Below, piece after piece: positions 7,119-14,427 of a stretch of DNA of 15,151 nucleotides; the stretch's first letter is position 1; the number at the start of each line of letters is the position of its first letter. Under the pieces are notes generated by a model, which was given only the letters and a program-made list of their open reading frames with translations, had not been told where the DNA came from and did not search any database. The translations under genes and the position numbers were made by a program. Source of the stretch: JBEGTT01 sp041179245 (GTDB lineage Bacteria; Pseudomonadota; Gammaproteobacteria; Burkholderiales; Rhodocyclaceae); NCBI GenBank assembly GCA_041179245.1, contig JBEGTT010000052.1:1-15151 (forward strand), read 5' to 3'.

Positions 7119-7973
7119 TTAAGTGCTCGGCGACAGAATGTTCAGCAAGCTATCTAGCCCACCAATGTTGATGGCGATGTTGGCTTTGGCACGGGTGGCT
7201 GGTTTGGCGCGAAAAGCCACGGATAACCCTGCTTCGGCCATCATCAGCAGATCGTTAGCACCATCACCGACAGCAATGATCTGTTCCTTTTTTAGCCCTA
7301 ATTCATCACGAAGTCGGGCAAGATGATGTGCTTTTGCCGCTGCATCAATGATGTCGCCAACCACACGGCCAGTCAGCTTTCCGCCCGAAATCTCCAGTTC
7401 ATTGGAGGTGGCGAAATCAAACCCCAGCTCAATCCGTAGGCGTTCTGTGAAGTAGGTAAAACCACCAGAGAGAATGGCAGTTCTTAACCCTGCATTCTGA
7501 GCGGCTTCCAGCAATTCGCGGGCGCCGGGTGACAGCAGTAACCGTTCAGCAAATACTCTAGCCAGAACTCGTGCATCAAGCCCGGCCAGTAACGCTAGGC
7601 GGCGGCGTAGGCTCTCACGGTAGTCTAGGTCACCGCGCATGGCGGCCTCGGTTACCGCAGCAACCTCTGCTTTTTTGCCTGCAAAATCGGCTAACTCATC
7701 AATGCACTCAATGGTGATGAGCGTTGAGTCCATGTCGAAGGCAATCAGACCAAAGTCACTTAATTTTTTGCCTGCTTCAACAAAAGCCCAGTCCAGTTTT
7801 TCCGCTTCAATCAGGGGAACCTGTGCTTCAAATTCGGACGATCGAGTGGCACCAACCAATTTCACCACTTGGGGAGGGCAAGGAACAACTTCCTGGGTGT
7901 GTGTGGCGGAGATGATCCGGTCAAGTAAAAAGGTGGGGCATGCCCCACCTTGCAAAATCAGATTTGTTGCCAT
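7119..7973 (-). CDS. serB: Phosphoserine phosphatase
   Basis: Last step of serine synthesis: phosphoserine to serine plus phosphate, in the cytosol, with Mg2+. The 284-residue protein has the HAD motifs in order: DMDST at 80-84 (Asp80 nucleophile, Asp82 acid/base), SGG at 169-171, Lys214 and GDGANDL at 236-242. Residues 1-70 form the weakly conserved N-terminal domain of the long proteobacterial SerB. ATG 7973 follows the aroG stop by 14 bases; an AAGG right after that stop is a plausible, somewhat distant ribosome-binding site. It is the last gene of the mfd-aroG-serB run and converges on the thiolase gene. Confidence 0.95.
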   Translation of the reverse strand: MATNLILQGGACPTFLLDRIISATHTQEVVPCPPQVVKLVGATRSSEFEAQVPLIEAEKLDWAFVEAGKKLSDFGLIAFDMDSTLITIECIDELADFAGKKAEVAAVTEAAMRGDLDYRESLRRRLALLAGLDARVLARVFAERLLLSPGARELLEAAQNAGLRTAILSGGFTYFTERLRIELGFDFATSNELEISGGKLTGRVVGDIIDAAAKAHHLARLRDELGLKKEQIIAVGDGANDLLMMAEAGLSVAFRAKPATRAKANIAINIGGLDSLLNILSPST

Positions 7974-7987
7974 TGTGTTTAACAGCC

Positions 7988-9064
7988 TTAGCCGGTAATG
8001 CGCTCTGGCAGTGTGTCACGAAGCAGCGTAGCCGCGTCGCGGATCATCCGTTCTGTGGTGTCCCAGTCAACACAGCCATCGGTGACGGAGCAGCCGTACT
8101 TCAACTGTGACAGATCAGCGGGAATGGATTGATTGCCGGCTTCCAGATTGGACTCAATCATCACGCCGACGATGGACTGATTACCCGCCCGAATTTGATT
8201 AACCACGTCGGTTAGAACCAGTGGTTGAAGTTCAGGTTTTTTGTAGCTATTAGCATGGGAGCAGTCGACCACTAAGTTCGCAGGCAGTTTGCCCTTAGCC
8301 AGTGCTTGTTCAGCCATCGCAATAGACACAGCGTCGTAATTTGGTTTGCCATCGCCACCACGCAGAACGACATGGCCGTAAGGATTGCCGTTGGTACGAA
8401 CGATCGCAACGCGACCTTCCCCATTGATTCCTAAGAAAGAATGTGGGCGGGAGGCCGATAAAATTGCATTAATGGCGACGGTTAAATCACCGCTAGTTCC
8501 GTTTTTGAAACCGACCGGCGTGGAAAGACCCGATGACATTTCACGGTGAGTCTGTGATTCGGTAGTGCGAGCACCAATGGCGTTCCAAGCGATCAGATCA
8601 CCTAGGTATTGTGGAGAAATAGGGTCAAGTGCTTCGGTGCCGGTTGGCAGCCCAATTTCATTGATCTGGAGCAGAAACTCGCGCGCTTTTTCCATGCCGA
8701 CATCAACGCAGAAGGAGTCATCCATGTGCGGATCATTGATATAACCCTTCCAGCCGACAGTGGTGCGAGGTTTTTCAAAATACACGCGCATCACAATCAC
8801 CAAGGTGTCACTGACTTCGTCAGCGAGTGTCTTCAGGCGACGGGCGTATTCCAAGCCGGCTGCAGGGTCGTGAATGGAGCAAGGGCCAACGACCACAAAC
8901 AGTCGTCCGTCTTTACGGTCAAGAATGTTGTCCAAATCCTTGCGGCCTTGGGACACGGTGCGAGCGGCTTTTTCAGAAACCGGCAAGCGGGCAATCACCT
9001 CGGCCGGAGTGGGCATGGAGTCAAAGGAGGCGATATTCAAGTTTTCGAGCTTTTCAGTGGTCAT
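7988..9064 (-). CDS. aroG: 3-deoxy-7-phosphoheptulonate (DAHP) synthase, class I
   Basis: First step of the shikimate pathway: phosphoenolpyruvate plus erythrose 4-phosphate gives DAHP. The 358-residue protein has the class I metal ligands Cys62 (GPCSIHD), His270 (DCSHANS), Glu304 (VMIESN) and Asp329 (SVTDGC), plus the substrate motifs FEKPRTTVGWKG and GARTTESQTHRE. The region near the inhibitor site (TEALDPISPQYLGDL) is closer to E. coli AroF, the tyrosine-regulated isozyme, than to AroG, so feedback by tyrosine is possible; aroG is used only as the general symbol. ATG 9064 overlaps the mfd stop by four bases (ATGA), with no clear Shine-Dalgarno, so translation is probably coupled to mfd. 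Confidence 0.95.
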   Translation of the reverse strand: MTTEKLENLNIASFDSMPTPAEVIARLPVSEKAARTVSQGRKDLDNILDRKDGRLFVVVGPCSIHDPAAGLEYARRLKTLADEVSDTLVIVMRVYFEKPRTTVGWKGYINDPHMDDSFCVDVGMEKAREFLLQINEIGLPTGTEALDPISPQYLGDLIAWNAIGARTTESQTHREMSSGLSTPVGFKNGTSGDLTVAINAILSASRPHSFLGINGEGRVAIVRTNGNPYGHVVLRGGDGKPNYDAVSIAMAEQALAKGKLPANLVVDCSHANSYKKPELQPLVLTDVVNQIRAGNQSIVGVMIESNLEAGNQSIPADLSQLKYGCSVTDGCVDWDTTERMIRDAATLLRDTLPERITG

Positions 9065-12000
9065 TTGGATTTTGCAGTTAGCGTATTGATCAATTCTTTT
9101 ACCGCAGCCACCCGATCCTGCAAGGTTGGGCTATGGCGTAAAAGTGCGAGTTTATCCTGTCCAGCCAGCTTGTAGTTCCGGTTTTTCTGAATCAACTCAA
9201 TGATTCTGGCTGGGTCAATCGTATTTTGCTGGGTAAATCCGGCGCCAAATTGCAGGGTGATTTGGTCAATCGAGGCATCCAGTTTTTGGATACAGTAAGG
9301 TTTAACCAGTAGGCGCAAACGATGGGTGGCCATAAGGGACTGGGCTTGTAAAGGCAGTTCGCCAAAACGATCAATTAGCTCTTCCTGCAAGGTATCTAGC
9401 TCGTCGTTGGTGTCGGTGTTAGCGAGGCGTTTGTAGAGTGTTAGGCGCTCATGCACATCCGGGCAATAAGCATCTGGGAGCAGGGCCGGGGTTCTAAGGT
9501 TGATTTCAGTCCCAATGCCTAGCGGCTGCATCAGATCAGCGGTTTCAATTGTTTTACCTTGTTTGAGGTGAGCGACGGCGCGATTCAACATGTCAGTAAA
9601 CATGTTGAAGCCGACTTCCTGCATTTCACCCGACTGGTTGTCGCCTAGGACTTCGCCTGCACCACGAATTTCCAAGTCATGCATGGCCAGGAAGAAACCA
9701 GCCCCAAGCTCTTCCGACATCTGAATGGCTTCCAAGCGTTGTTGGGCTTGTTTGGTCATGCCAGAGTTTTTGCCCGGCTCATTGGGGACCAGTAGATAGG
9801 CGTAAGCCTGATGGTGCGAGCGGCCAACCCGTCCCCGGAGTTGGTGAAGTTGGGCGAGGCCAAAGCGTTCTGCCCGATTAATCAGAATAGTGTTGGCGTG
9901 GGGGTTGTCGATGCCGGTTTCAATGATGGTGGTGCATAACAGCAGATTGGCGCGCTGTTGGGTGAAATCACGCATCACACGTTCTAGTTCGCGCTCGTTC
10001 ATTTGCCCATGACCGATGAGGATACGGGCTTCGGGCACCAGTTTTTCCAGCTTTTCGCGCATGTTCTGGATGGTGTCGACCTCGTTATGCAGAAAGTAAA
10101 CTTGGCCGCCGCGCTTCAGTTCGCGCAGCACGGCTTCACGGATGATGCCATCTGACAGCTTGCTAACAAACGTCTTAATCGCCAGTCGTTTTTGGGGTGC
10201 GGTAGCGATGACCGAGAAGTCTCGCAAGCCTTCCATGCTCATGGCGAGCGTGCGCGGAATGGGGGTGGCCGTCAGCGTTAGCACGTCCACCTCGGCCCGC
10301 ATAGCCTTCAGCGTTTCCTTTTGGCGCACACCAAAACGATGCTCTTCATCAATGATGACTAGCCCTAGGCGGCTGAATTTGACCTCTTTGCCGATCAGCT
10401 TGTGAGTGCCGATGATGATGTCGATCTTGCCTTCGGCGAGTTCCTGTAAGGCTTGTGCTGATTCTTTGGCCGTTTTGAAGCGGGAAATTTCGGCTATCTT
10501 GACCGGCCAATCGGCAAAGCGGTCACTGAAAGTCTGGAAATGTTGCTCACACAATAGCGTGGTAGGGCAAAGAACAGCGACCTGTTTGCCGCCCGCTACA
10601 GCACAGAATGCAGCCCGCAGGGCAACTTCGGTTTTCCCAAACCCTACGTCCCCACAGACCAGTCGGTCCATCGGTTTGCCAGAGCGCATGTCGTTAATGA
10701 CCGCTTCGATCGCGCTTGCCTGATCAGCAGTTTCTTCAAACCCAAAACCGTCAGCAAATGCTTCGTAGTCGGTTTCCGTAAATTCAAACGCGTGGCCTTG
10801 ACGGGCTGCGCGGGTGGCGTAGAGCGCTAGGAGTTCAGCCGCTGTATCACGGGCTTGTTCAGCGGCCCTTCGTTTGGCTTTCTCCCACTGCTCAGAACCT
10901 AGCGAATGGAGGGGGGCGCTTTCCGGGTCTGAGCCGGAGTAGCGGGATATAACATGCAGTTGCGCTACCGGAACAAATAGTTTGGCTGCATTGGCATAGT
11001 GTAGTTCGAGAAATTCTTGTTCACCATTGCCAAGGTCCATGCGGATCAGGCCTTGATAACGGGCAATGCCGTGGCTTTCGTGAACCACGGGGTCACCGAC
11101 CTTGAGTTCAGTGAGGTCGCGTAACCAATTGTCGAAAGTGGCTTTGCGCTGGGATTCTCGACGAGCGTGCTGGTTTCGGCGCGGGGTTCCTGCATACAGC
11201 TCGGTTTCAGTGATGAACGTTAGGCCGGGAACGACAAAGCCGGTCTGCAGTGGCCCGGTTACCAAAGCGAGTTTTGGGCTGCTAGTGAGGTCACTATTGA
11301 GGAAATCAGCAAAATTATTGAGCGCCGATGGGCGAATATCATGTTCTGCCAGCATGTTCAACAGGGTTTCGCGTCGCCCGGCGGATTCGGCAAGAAGGAG
11401 TACGTGCTGGTCGGTTTGCGCCAGATATTCCTTGAGTTTTGCCAGCGGTGCTTCTGCGCGACGGTCTACTGCGACCACCGGGGCCGCTGCAAAATGCTCG
11501 GAGGAGCCTTCTTGGGAGAGTGTTATGCGCGGGTGTAATTTGGCTTGTGTGAAAAATACTTCGTCGCTCAGAAAAAGTTCGTCTGGGGGCAATAAGGGCC
11601 GGGATTTGTCGCCATCCAATAAGTCAAAGCGAGATTTACAATCTTTCCAGAATGCGCCGATGGCACTAGCTGTGTCACCGTGCGTGACGAGAATGGCATC
11701 CTTGGGTAGGTAGTCGAAGAGCGTGGCGGTTTCTTCAAAAAATAGGGGCAGAAAATATTCAATGCCTGCGCTGGCAATACCGTTTGAAATATCTTTATAG
11801 ATAGAGGACTTGGCTGGGTCGCCTTCAAAGACTTCTCGGAAACGTTGGCGGAACGTGGTGCGCCCTTTGTCGTCCATTGGGAATTCACGGGCGGGCAACA
11901 GGCAAATCTCGGAAACGGGATAAACCGTCCGCTGGGTATCTACGTCAAAGGTTTTGATGCTCTCGATTTCATCGTCGAACAGGTCAATCCGATAAGGCAG

Positions 12001-12549
12001 CGGTGAACCCATCGGGTAAAGATCAATTAAGCCACCACGAATGCTGTATTCGCCCGGAGAAACGACTTGCGTGACGTGGGTGTAACCCGCTAGCGTCAGT
12101 TGGCTGCGAAAGCGTTCGGCATCCAGTGTTTCGCCTTTCGCAAATGAAAAGGTGTAAGCCGCGAGAAAGGCCGGTGGGGAAAGTCGATATACCGCTGTCG
12201 AGGCGGGGACCAGCAGGATATCGAGTTGACCTTGCGTGGCAGCCCATAATGTCGCGAGGCGCTCAGATACTAAATCCTGATGCGGGGAAAAATGGTCGTA
12301 AGGCAGTGTTTCCCAATCGGGCAATAGGCGTACCTTGGCACTTGGGGCAAACCACGGAATTTCGTCCAGCAGGCGTTGGGCATCATTGGCGTTTGCGGTA
12401 ACGACCACGAGTAATTTCCCATTTTCCCGTTTGCCAAGCTCTGCAAGGACTAAGGCGTCAGACGATCCTGAGAGGCCAGTCATGTCAGCTCGGTGCCCTG
12501 TTTTAGGCGTGGCCGGAAGTAATTTTTGAACGTTATCGTTAGCGTGCAC
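9061..12549 (-). CDS. mfd: Transcription-repair coupling factor Mfd
   Basis: Large ATPase that removes RNA polymerase stalled at DNA damage and recruits UvrA. The product is 1162 residues, normal for the family. In order: UvrB-homology region with LPDWETLPYD (about 76-85) and SPGEYSIRGGLIDLYP (164-179); the RNA polymerase-interacting domain near 480-545 (VGDPVVHESHGIARYQG); the translocase with Walker A GDVGFGKT at 633-640, DEEH at 734-737, TLTATP at 758-763 and QLRGRVGR at 903-910; and the C-terminal TRCF domain to the end. The start is GTG 12549, without a strong ribosome-binding site; I prefer it to ATG 12483 because the upstream residues (LPATPKTGHR) match the usual N-terminus. A perfect TATAAT promoter lies 30 bases upstream. 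The gene is followed without a gap by aroG. Confidence 0.97.
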   Translation of the reverse strand: MHANDNVQKLLPATPKTGHRADMTGLSGSSDALVLAELGKRENGKLLVVVTANANDAQRLLDEIPWFAPSAKVRLLPDWETLPYDHFSPHQDLVSERLATLWAATQGQLDILLVPASTAVYRLSPPAFLAAYTFSFAKGETLDAERFRSQLTLAGYTHVTQVVSPGEYSIRGGLIDLYPMGSPLPYRIDLFDDEIESIKTFDVDTQRTVYPVSEICLLPAREFPMDDKGRTTFRQRFREVFEGDPAKSSIYKDISNGIASAGIEYFLPLFFEETATLFDYLPKDAILVTHGDTASAIGAFWKDCKSRFDLLDGDKSRPLLPPDELFLSDEVFFTQAKLHPRITLSQEGSSEHFAAAPVVAVDRRAEAPLAKLKEYLAQTDQHVLLLAESAGRRETLLNMLAEHDIRPSALNNFADFLNSDLTSSPKLALVTGPLQTGFVVPGLTFITETELYAGTPRRNQHARRESQRKATFDNWLRDLTELKVGDPVVHESHGIARYQGLIRMDLGNGEQEFLELHYANAAKLFVPVAQLHVISRYSGSDPESAPLHSLGSEQWEKAKRRAAEQARDTAAELLALYATRAARQGHAFEFTETDYEAFADGFGFEETADQASAIEAVINDMRSGKPMDRLVCGDVGFGKTEVALRAAFCAVAGGKQVAVLCPTTLLCEQHFQTFSDRFADWPVKIAEISRFKTAKESAQALQELAEGKIDIIIGTHKLIGKEVKFSRLGLVIIDEEHRFGVRQKETLKAMRAEVDVLTLTATPIPRTLAMSMEGLRDFSVIATAPQKRLAIKTFVSKLSDGIIREAVLRELKRGGQVYFLHNEVDTIQNMREKLEKLVPEARILIGHGQMNERELERVMRDFTQQRANLLLCTTIIETGIDNPHANTILINRAERFGLAQLHQLRGRVGRSHHQAYAYLLVPNEPGKNSGMTKQAQQRLEAIQMSEELGAGFFLAMHDLEIRGAGEVLGDNQSGEMQEVGFNMFTDMLNRAVAHLKQGKTIETADLMQPLGIGTEINLRTPALLPDAYCPDVHERLTLYKRLANTDTNDELDTLQEELIDRFGELPLQAQSLMATHRLRLLVKPYCIQKLDASIDQITLQFGAGFTQQNTIDPARIIELIQKNRNYKLAGQDKLALLRHSPTLQDRVAAVKELINTLTAKSK

Positions 12550-12578
12550 GAGAGAAACAGTACGTTTGAGGGCCTTGG

Positions 12579-12608
12579 ATTATAGCCATCAAGACAATAA
12601 CGCGTTAA
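12579..12608 (-). promoter_or_regulatory. Sigma70 promoter of mfd-aroG-serB
   Basis: On the minus strand TTAACG (12608-12603) and a perfect TATAAT (12584-12579) are 18 bases apart. Transcription would start near 12572, about 23 bases before the GTG start of mfd. Confidence 0.6.
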
Positions 12609-12620
12609 TCTCTCGCCCGG

Positions 12621-12650
12621 TTGGGGCTGGTGAGTTGGGCGGGATATTGT
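12621..12650 (+). promoter_or_regulatory. Weak candidate promoter for the response regulator
   Basis: TTGGGG at 12621-12626 and TATTGT at 12645-12650 are 18 bases apart, which places a start about 27 bases before the ATG at 12684. Both boxes are poor matches, so this is a guess based on position. Confidence 0.25.
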
Positions 12651-12683
12651 GGGGAACGTAGCAAGAAGGAGCGTAGAGGCACC

Positions 12684-13037
12684 ATGAAAAAAGTACTGGT
12701 GATTGACGACAATGCCGTCAATCGCAAATTGGCGATGGCGATGATGAAAAAGCGTGGGTGGGAAACTGCAGAGGCCGAGTGTGGCCTTGATGGCCTCGCC
12801 TCGCTGGATGCTGTTGAATACGATGCTGTATTGCTTGATATTAGTATGCCCGGCATGAATGGCGAGGAAGTTTGTCGTTCGATCCGCGCCAATGAAAAAA
12901 CCAAACACTTGAGAGTCATTGCCTACACTGCCCACGCCCTTGAAAGTGATAAAGCTCGGATTATGACTGCCGGCTTTGACGACATTCTGATCAAGCCGGT
13001 TTCAATGGATATGTTGAAATCCAAAATCCCCGACTGA
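12684..13037 (+). CDS. Single-domain response regulator (CheY/DivK type)
   Basis: A 117-residue stand-alone receiver domain without an output domain. The phosphorylation site is complete: acidic pair Asp8-Asp9, phosphoacceptor Asp52 (LLDISMPGMNG), Thr82 (AYTAHA) and Lys104 (LIKPVS). The text is closer to DivK and to receivers split from hybrid kinases than to chemotaxis CheY. Such proteins act by docking to a partner protein once phosphorylated. No histidine kinase is in the window, so it is an orphan. I chose ATG 12684 because AGAGGC lies four bases upstream and the protein then begins with the usual MKKVLVIDDN; an in-frame start further upstream would add unconserved residues. It diverges from mfd and has its own terminator. 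Confidence 0.92.
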   Translation: MKKVLVIDDNAVNRKLAMAMMKKRGWETAEAECGLDGLASLDAVEYDAVLLDISMPGMNGEEVCRSIRANEKTKHLRVIAYTAHALESDKARIMTAGFDDILIKPVSMDMLKSKIPD

Positions 13038-13102
13038 CCTCGGTTGGGCTCTAGGTTCGGGCATTGTCCGGCCATTCTTCTAAAGTTTTCTTACAAAGAG
13101 CT

Positions 13103-13121
13103 AACCCTCGCGGGGGTTTTT
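13103..13121 (+). terminator. Rho-independent terminator after the response regulator
   Basis: AACCC (13103-13107) pairs with GGGTT (13114-13118) around a six-base GC-rich loop, and the arm runs into five T (13117-13121). It lies 66 bases after the response regulator stop. Confidence 0.6.
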
Positions 13122-13132
13122 GTGTAAACTGT

Positions 13133-13168
13133 TTGTGCACTGCAGCAATTTTGCTGGGCTTTTAAGAT
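13133..13168 (+). promoter_or_regulatory. Imperfect palindrome and candidate promoter upstream of the unknown gene at 13252
   Basis: TTGTGCA-C-TGCAGCAA at 13133-13148 repeats the design of the perfect palindrome at 3905-3919 with one inserted base in the right arm. A possible -10 box TAAGAT lies at 13163-13168; the -35 region 17 bases before it (13140-13145) falls inside the palindrome, so a bound protein would block or replace contact with polymerase. The promoter call is weak; the palindrome is clearly visible. Confidence 0.45.
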
Positions 13169-13177
13169 AAATCCAGA

Positions 13178-13233
13178 AAAAACGTAGCGCTCACGAGGCG
13201 TTTTTGCAGTTGCTGGCTCAAGAAGCCTCTTGA
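13178..13233 (+). other. Structured 5' leader with alternative hairpins
   Basis: Three inverted repeats lie between the candidate promoter and the ribosome-binding site at 13241: AAAAACG (13178-13184) with CGTTTTT (13199-13205); GAGGC (13195-13199) with GCCTC (13225-13229), which overlaps and so excludes the first; and TCAAGA (13218-13223) with TCTTGA (13228-13233), which ends seven bases before GGAG. This could be a folding switch or simply AT-rich leader sequence. Confidence 0.35.
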
Positions 13234-13251
13234 TTTTAAAGGAGAATACAC

Positions 13252-13629
13252 ATGACTCACTTACCGAAAATACTGCCTTGGGTTGCCAAGAAGAGTGGCA
13301 TCAGCGATGAGCTTGCTACTAAATTGTGGCGTCGGGCCAGCGGTGAAACTGTAGGGCTACTAGGGCGTGCAGAGACATCTGAATTGCACAAGCGTTCGGT
13401 TGAGCGTTTCCTTGATCTGGTTCAGGAAGAAGCCGTGATTGCCCCCGGGGCCGTTGTAACACCCGCAGATTTTGCTTGGGTTTTACGCTATCAAAGTAGG
13501 ATGACGTTTTTGTCGCTGCTGGCCGTTGAAAACACATCTCGGGCTTTTCGTAATAGCTGGTCGAATCTTATGCATCCACACGGTACACAAGCGAGCAAGC
13601 GCTATGTTGCTCAATCCTGTAATGGATAA
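13252..13629 (+). CDS. Small conserved-looking protein of unknown function
   Basis: A 125-residue protein that I cannot assign to a characterised family. It is soluble and basic, with no signal peptide or membrane segment. The N-terminal half (LPKILPWVAKKSGIS, ELATKLWRRA) and the C-terminal half (TPADFAWVLRYQSRM, AFRNSWSNLM) look like amphipathic helices rich in Trp and Arg. That it is a real gene is supported by the excellent ribosome-binding site (AAAGGAG, seven bases before ATG 13252) and by a promoter-sized upstream region with a palindrome. The palindrome's likeness to the one upstream of the small RNA suggests a shared regulator. It converges on the phosphatase gene with only six bases between the stops and no terminator, so the transcripts may overlap. 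A phasin-like or PHA-linked role is a guess only. Confidence 0.75.
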   Translation: MTHLPKILPWVAKKSGISDELATKLWRRASGETVGLLGRAETSELHKRSVERFLDLVQEEAVIAPGAVVTPADFAWVLRYQSRMTFLSLLAVENTSRAFRNSWSNLMHPHGTQASKRYVAQSCNG

Positions 13630-13635
13630 GTGATC

Positions 13636-14127
13636 CTAGTTCCTGCTGGTGGCGGGGATGCTAGCCTTAATATCTTCAATGATGCCGCGGGCGGCGTCTT
13701 CCACCATGTCAATGACTAAGTCAAACCCATGTCCTAGCCCGTAATAAGGGTCAGGAACTTCTTGGTCATCATAGCTCTTCGAAAAATCCATAAACAACTT
13801 GATCTTACCGAATTGATCTGGTCTGGATAACCGTTGTAGGTTGTCCAGATTTGTTTTGTCCATGGCCAAAATGAGATCAAAGTAATCTAGGTCCTGAGCG
13901 GCGACTTTTCGTGCGCGAATCTGTGAAAGGTCATAGCCTCTCATATAGGCGGCGCGCTGTGTCCGGGAGTCGGGCGCTTCACCGACGTGATAGCCGTGCG
14001 TTCCCGCTGAATCAATTTCAACTCGGTTACACAGTTTCCGGTCAGCTTCCAAGAGTTTGCGCAGAACTCCCTCGGCGGTGGGTGAACGGCAAATATTGCC
14101 CATGCAAACAAAAAGAATTTTCACCAC
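13636..14127 (-). CDS. Low-molecular-weight protein tyrosine phosphatase
   Basis: Cytosolic phosphatase of about 163 residues. The P-loop CMGNICRS (Cys8 to Arg14 with the GTG 14127 start, CX5R) and the acid loop DPYYG (Asp126) are both present, as are the usual SAGTHGYHVGE and GYDLSQIRAR segments. In bacteria these enzymes often act on tyrosine kinases of capsule or exopolysaccharide export, or on small phosphorylated substrates; no such partner is in this window, so the target is unknown. The start is uncertain: GTG 14127, GTG 14124 and TTG 14139 are in frame, and no ATG is available; a G-rich stretch five bases before 14127 decided my choice. A promoter with a perfect TTGACA lies upstream. 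Confidence 0.92.
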   Translation of the reverse strand: MVKILFVCMGNICRSPTAEGVLRKLLEADRKLCNRVEIDSAGTHGYHVGEAPDSRTQRAAYMRGYDLSQIRARKVAAQDLDYFDLILAMDKTNLDNLQRLSRPDQFGKIKLFMDFSKSYDDQEVPDPYYGLGHGFDLVIDMVEDAARGIIEDIKASIPATSRN

Positions 14128-14196
14128 GGTCGCCCCCAATCTCTTTGATGGCCAAAGTAATTCACATGGCTCTTAGTATTCTGCTTAACGTCCCGT

Positions 14197-14225
14197 AATT
14201 TCTGCGACTCTGCCTAGCCTGTCAA
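14197..14225 (-). promoter_or_regulatory. Candidate promoter of the tyrosine phosphatase gene
   Basis: On the minus strand a perfect TTGACA (14225-14220) is followed after 17 bases by GAAATT (14202-14197), a weak -10. The start would be near 14190, giving a leader of about 60 bases. The poor -10 suggests help from an activator. Confidence 0.4.
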
Positions 14226-14226
14226 T

Positions 14227-14247
14227 AACTTTGCCAAAGTTTTTTTT
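14227..14247. repeat. Palindrome AACTTT-GCC-AAAGTT with T-run beside the phosphatase promoter
   Basis: A perfect 6-base inverted repeat (14227-14232 and 14236-14241) with a three-base centre starts two bases beyond the -35 box of the phosphatase promoter, which suggests an operator. Read on the plus strand it runs into eight T (14240-14247), so a weak intrinsic terminator is the other reading. A related CTTTG/CAAAG pair occurs at 14143-14157. Confidence 0.35.
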
Positions 14248-14427
14248 GGTGCGGCATTAATCGCATATCCATTCCCTGTAATTATGAATACAATCGCCTC
14301 ACGGGTGCTGCTGACGTCGGCAAGATGTTTGATGGCCTTAGAAGGAGATCGAGGTAATCACAATAGCTAAACAAGAAAAGATTGTGCTGCCTTGAGGTCT
14401 AATTGTTACCAAAAATGGGGGAGTTTT
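14248..14427 (+). other. prpE upstream region without a clear promoter
   Basis: I see no strong promoter here. TACAAT at 14289-14294 could be a -10 box, but the bases 17 upstream (TATCCA) are a poor -35. No sigma54-type GG/GC pair is evident. The region ends with the prpE ribosome-binding site GGGGGAG at 14417-14423. Confidence 0.3.

Noticed and set aside
8609..9175. Open frame of 188 codons on the plus strand across the aroG/mfd junction
   Set aside because: It is antisense to two conserved genes and shows no family motif.
11102..11713. Open frame of 203 codons on the plus strand inside mfd
   Set aside because: It is antisense to the conserved mfd frame and its composition reflects the codon pattern of mfd.
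12598..12607. Palindrome TAACGCGTTA between mfd and the response regulator
   Set aside because: It overlaps the -35 box of mfd but is only ten bases long and has no second copy, so I do not call an operator.
14144..14337. Ten-base direct repeat TTTGATGGCC at 14144-14153 and 14328-14337
   Set aside because: It is short, the flanks differ and neither copy has a consistent position relative to a promoter; chance is the simpler reading.
14325..14357. Ten-codon mini frame MFDGLRRRSR in the prpE upstream region with rare Arg codons AGA and AGG
   Set aside because: It has no ribosome-binding site, and its AGAAGGAGA text looks like a chance purine run; no leader-peptide logic connects Arg codons to propionate.
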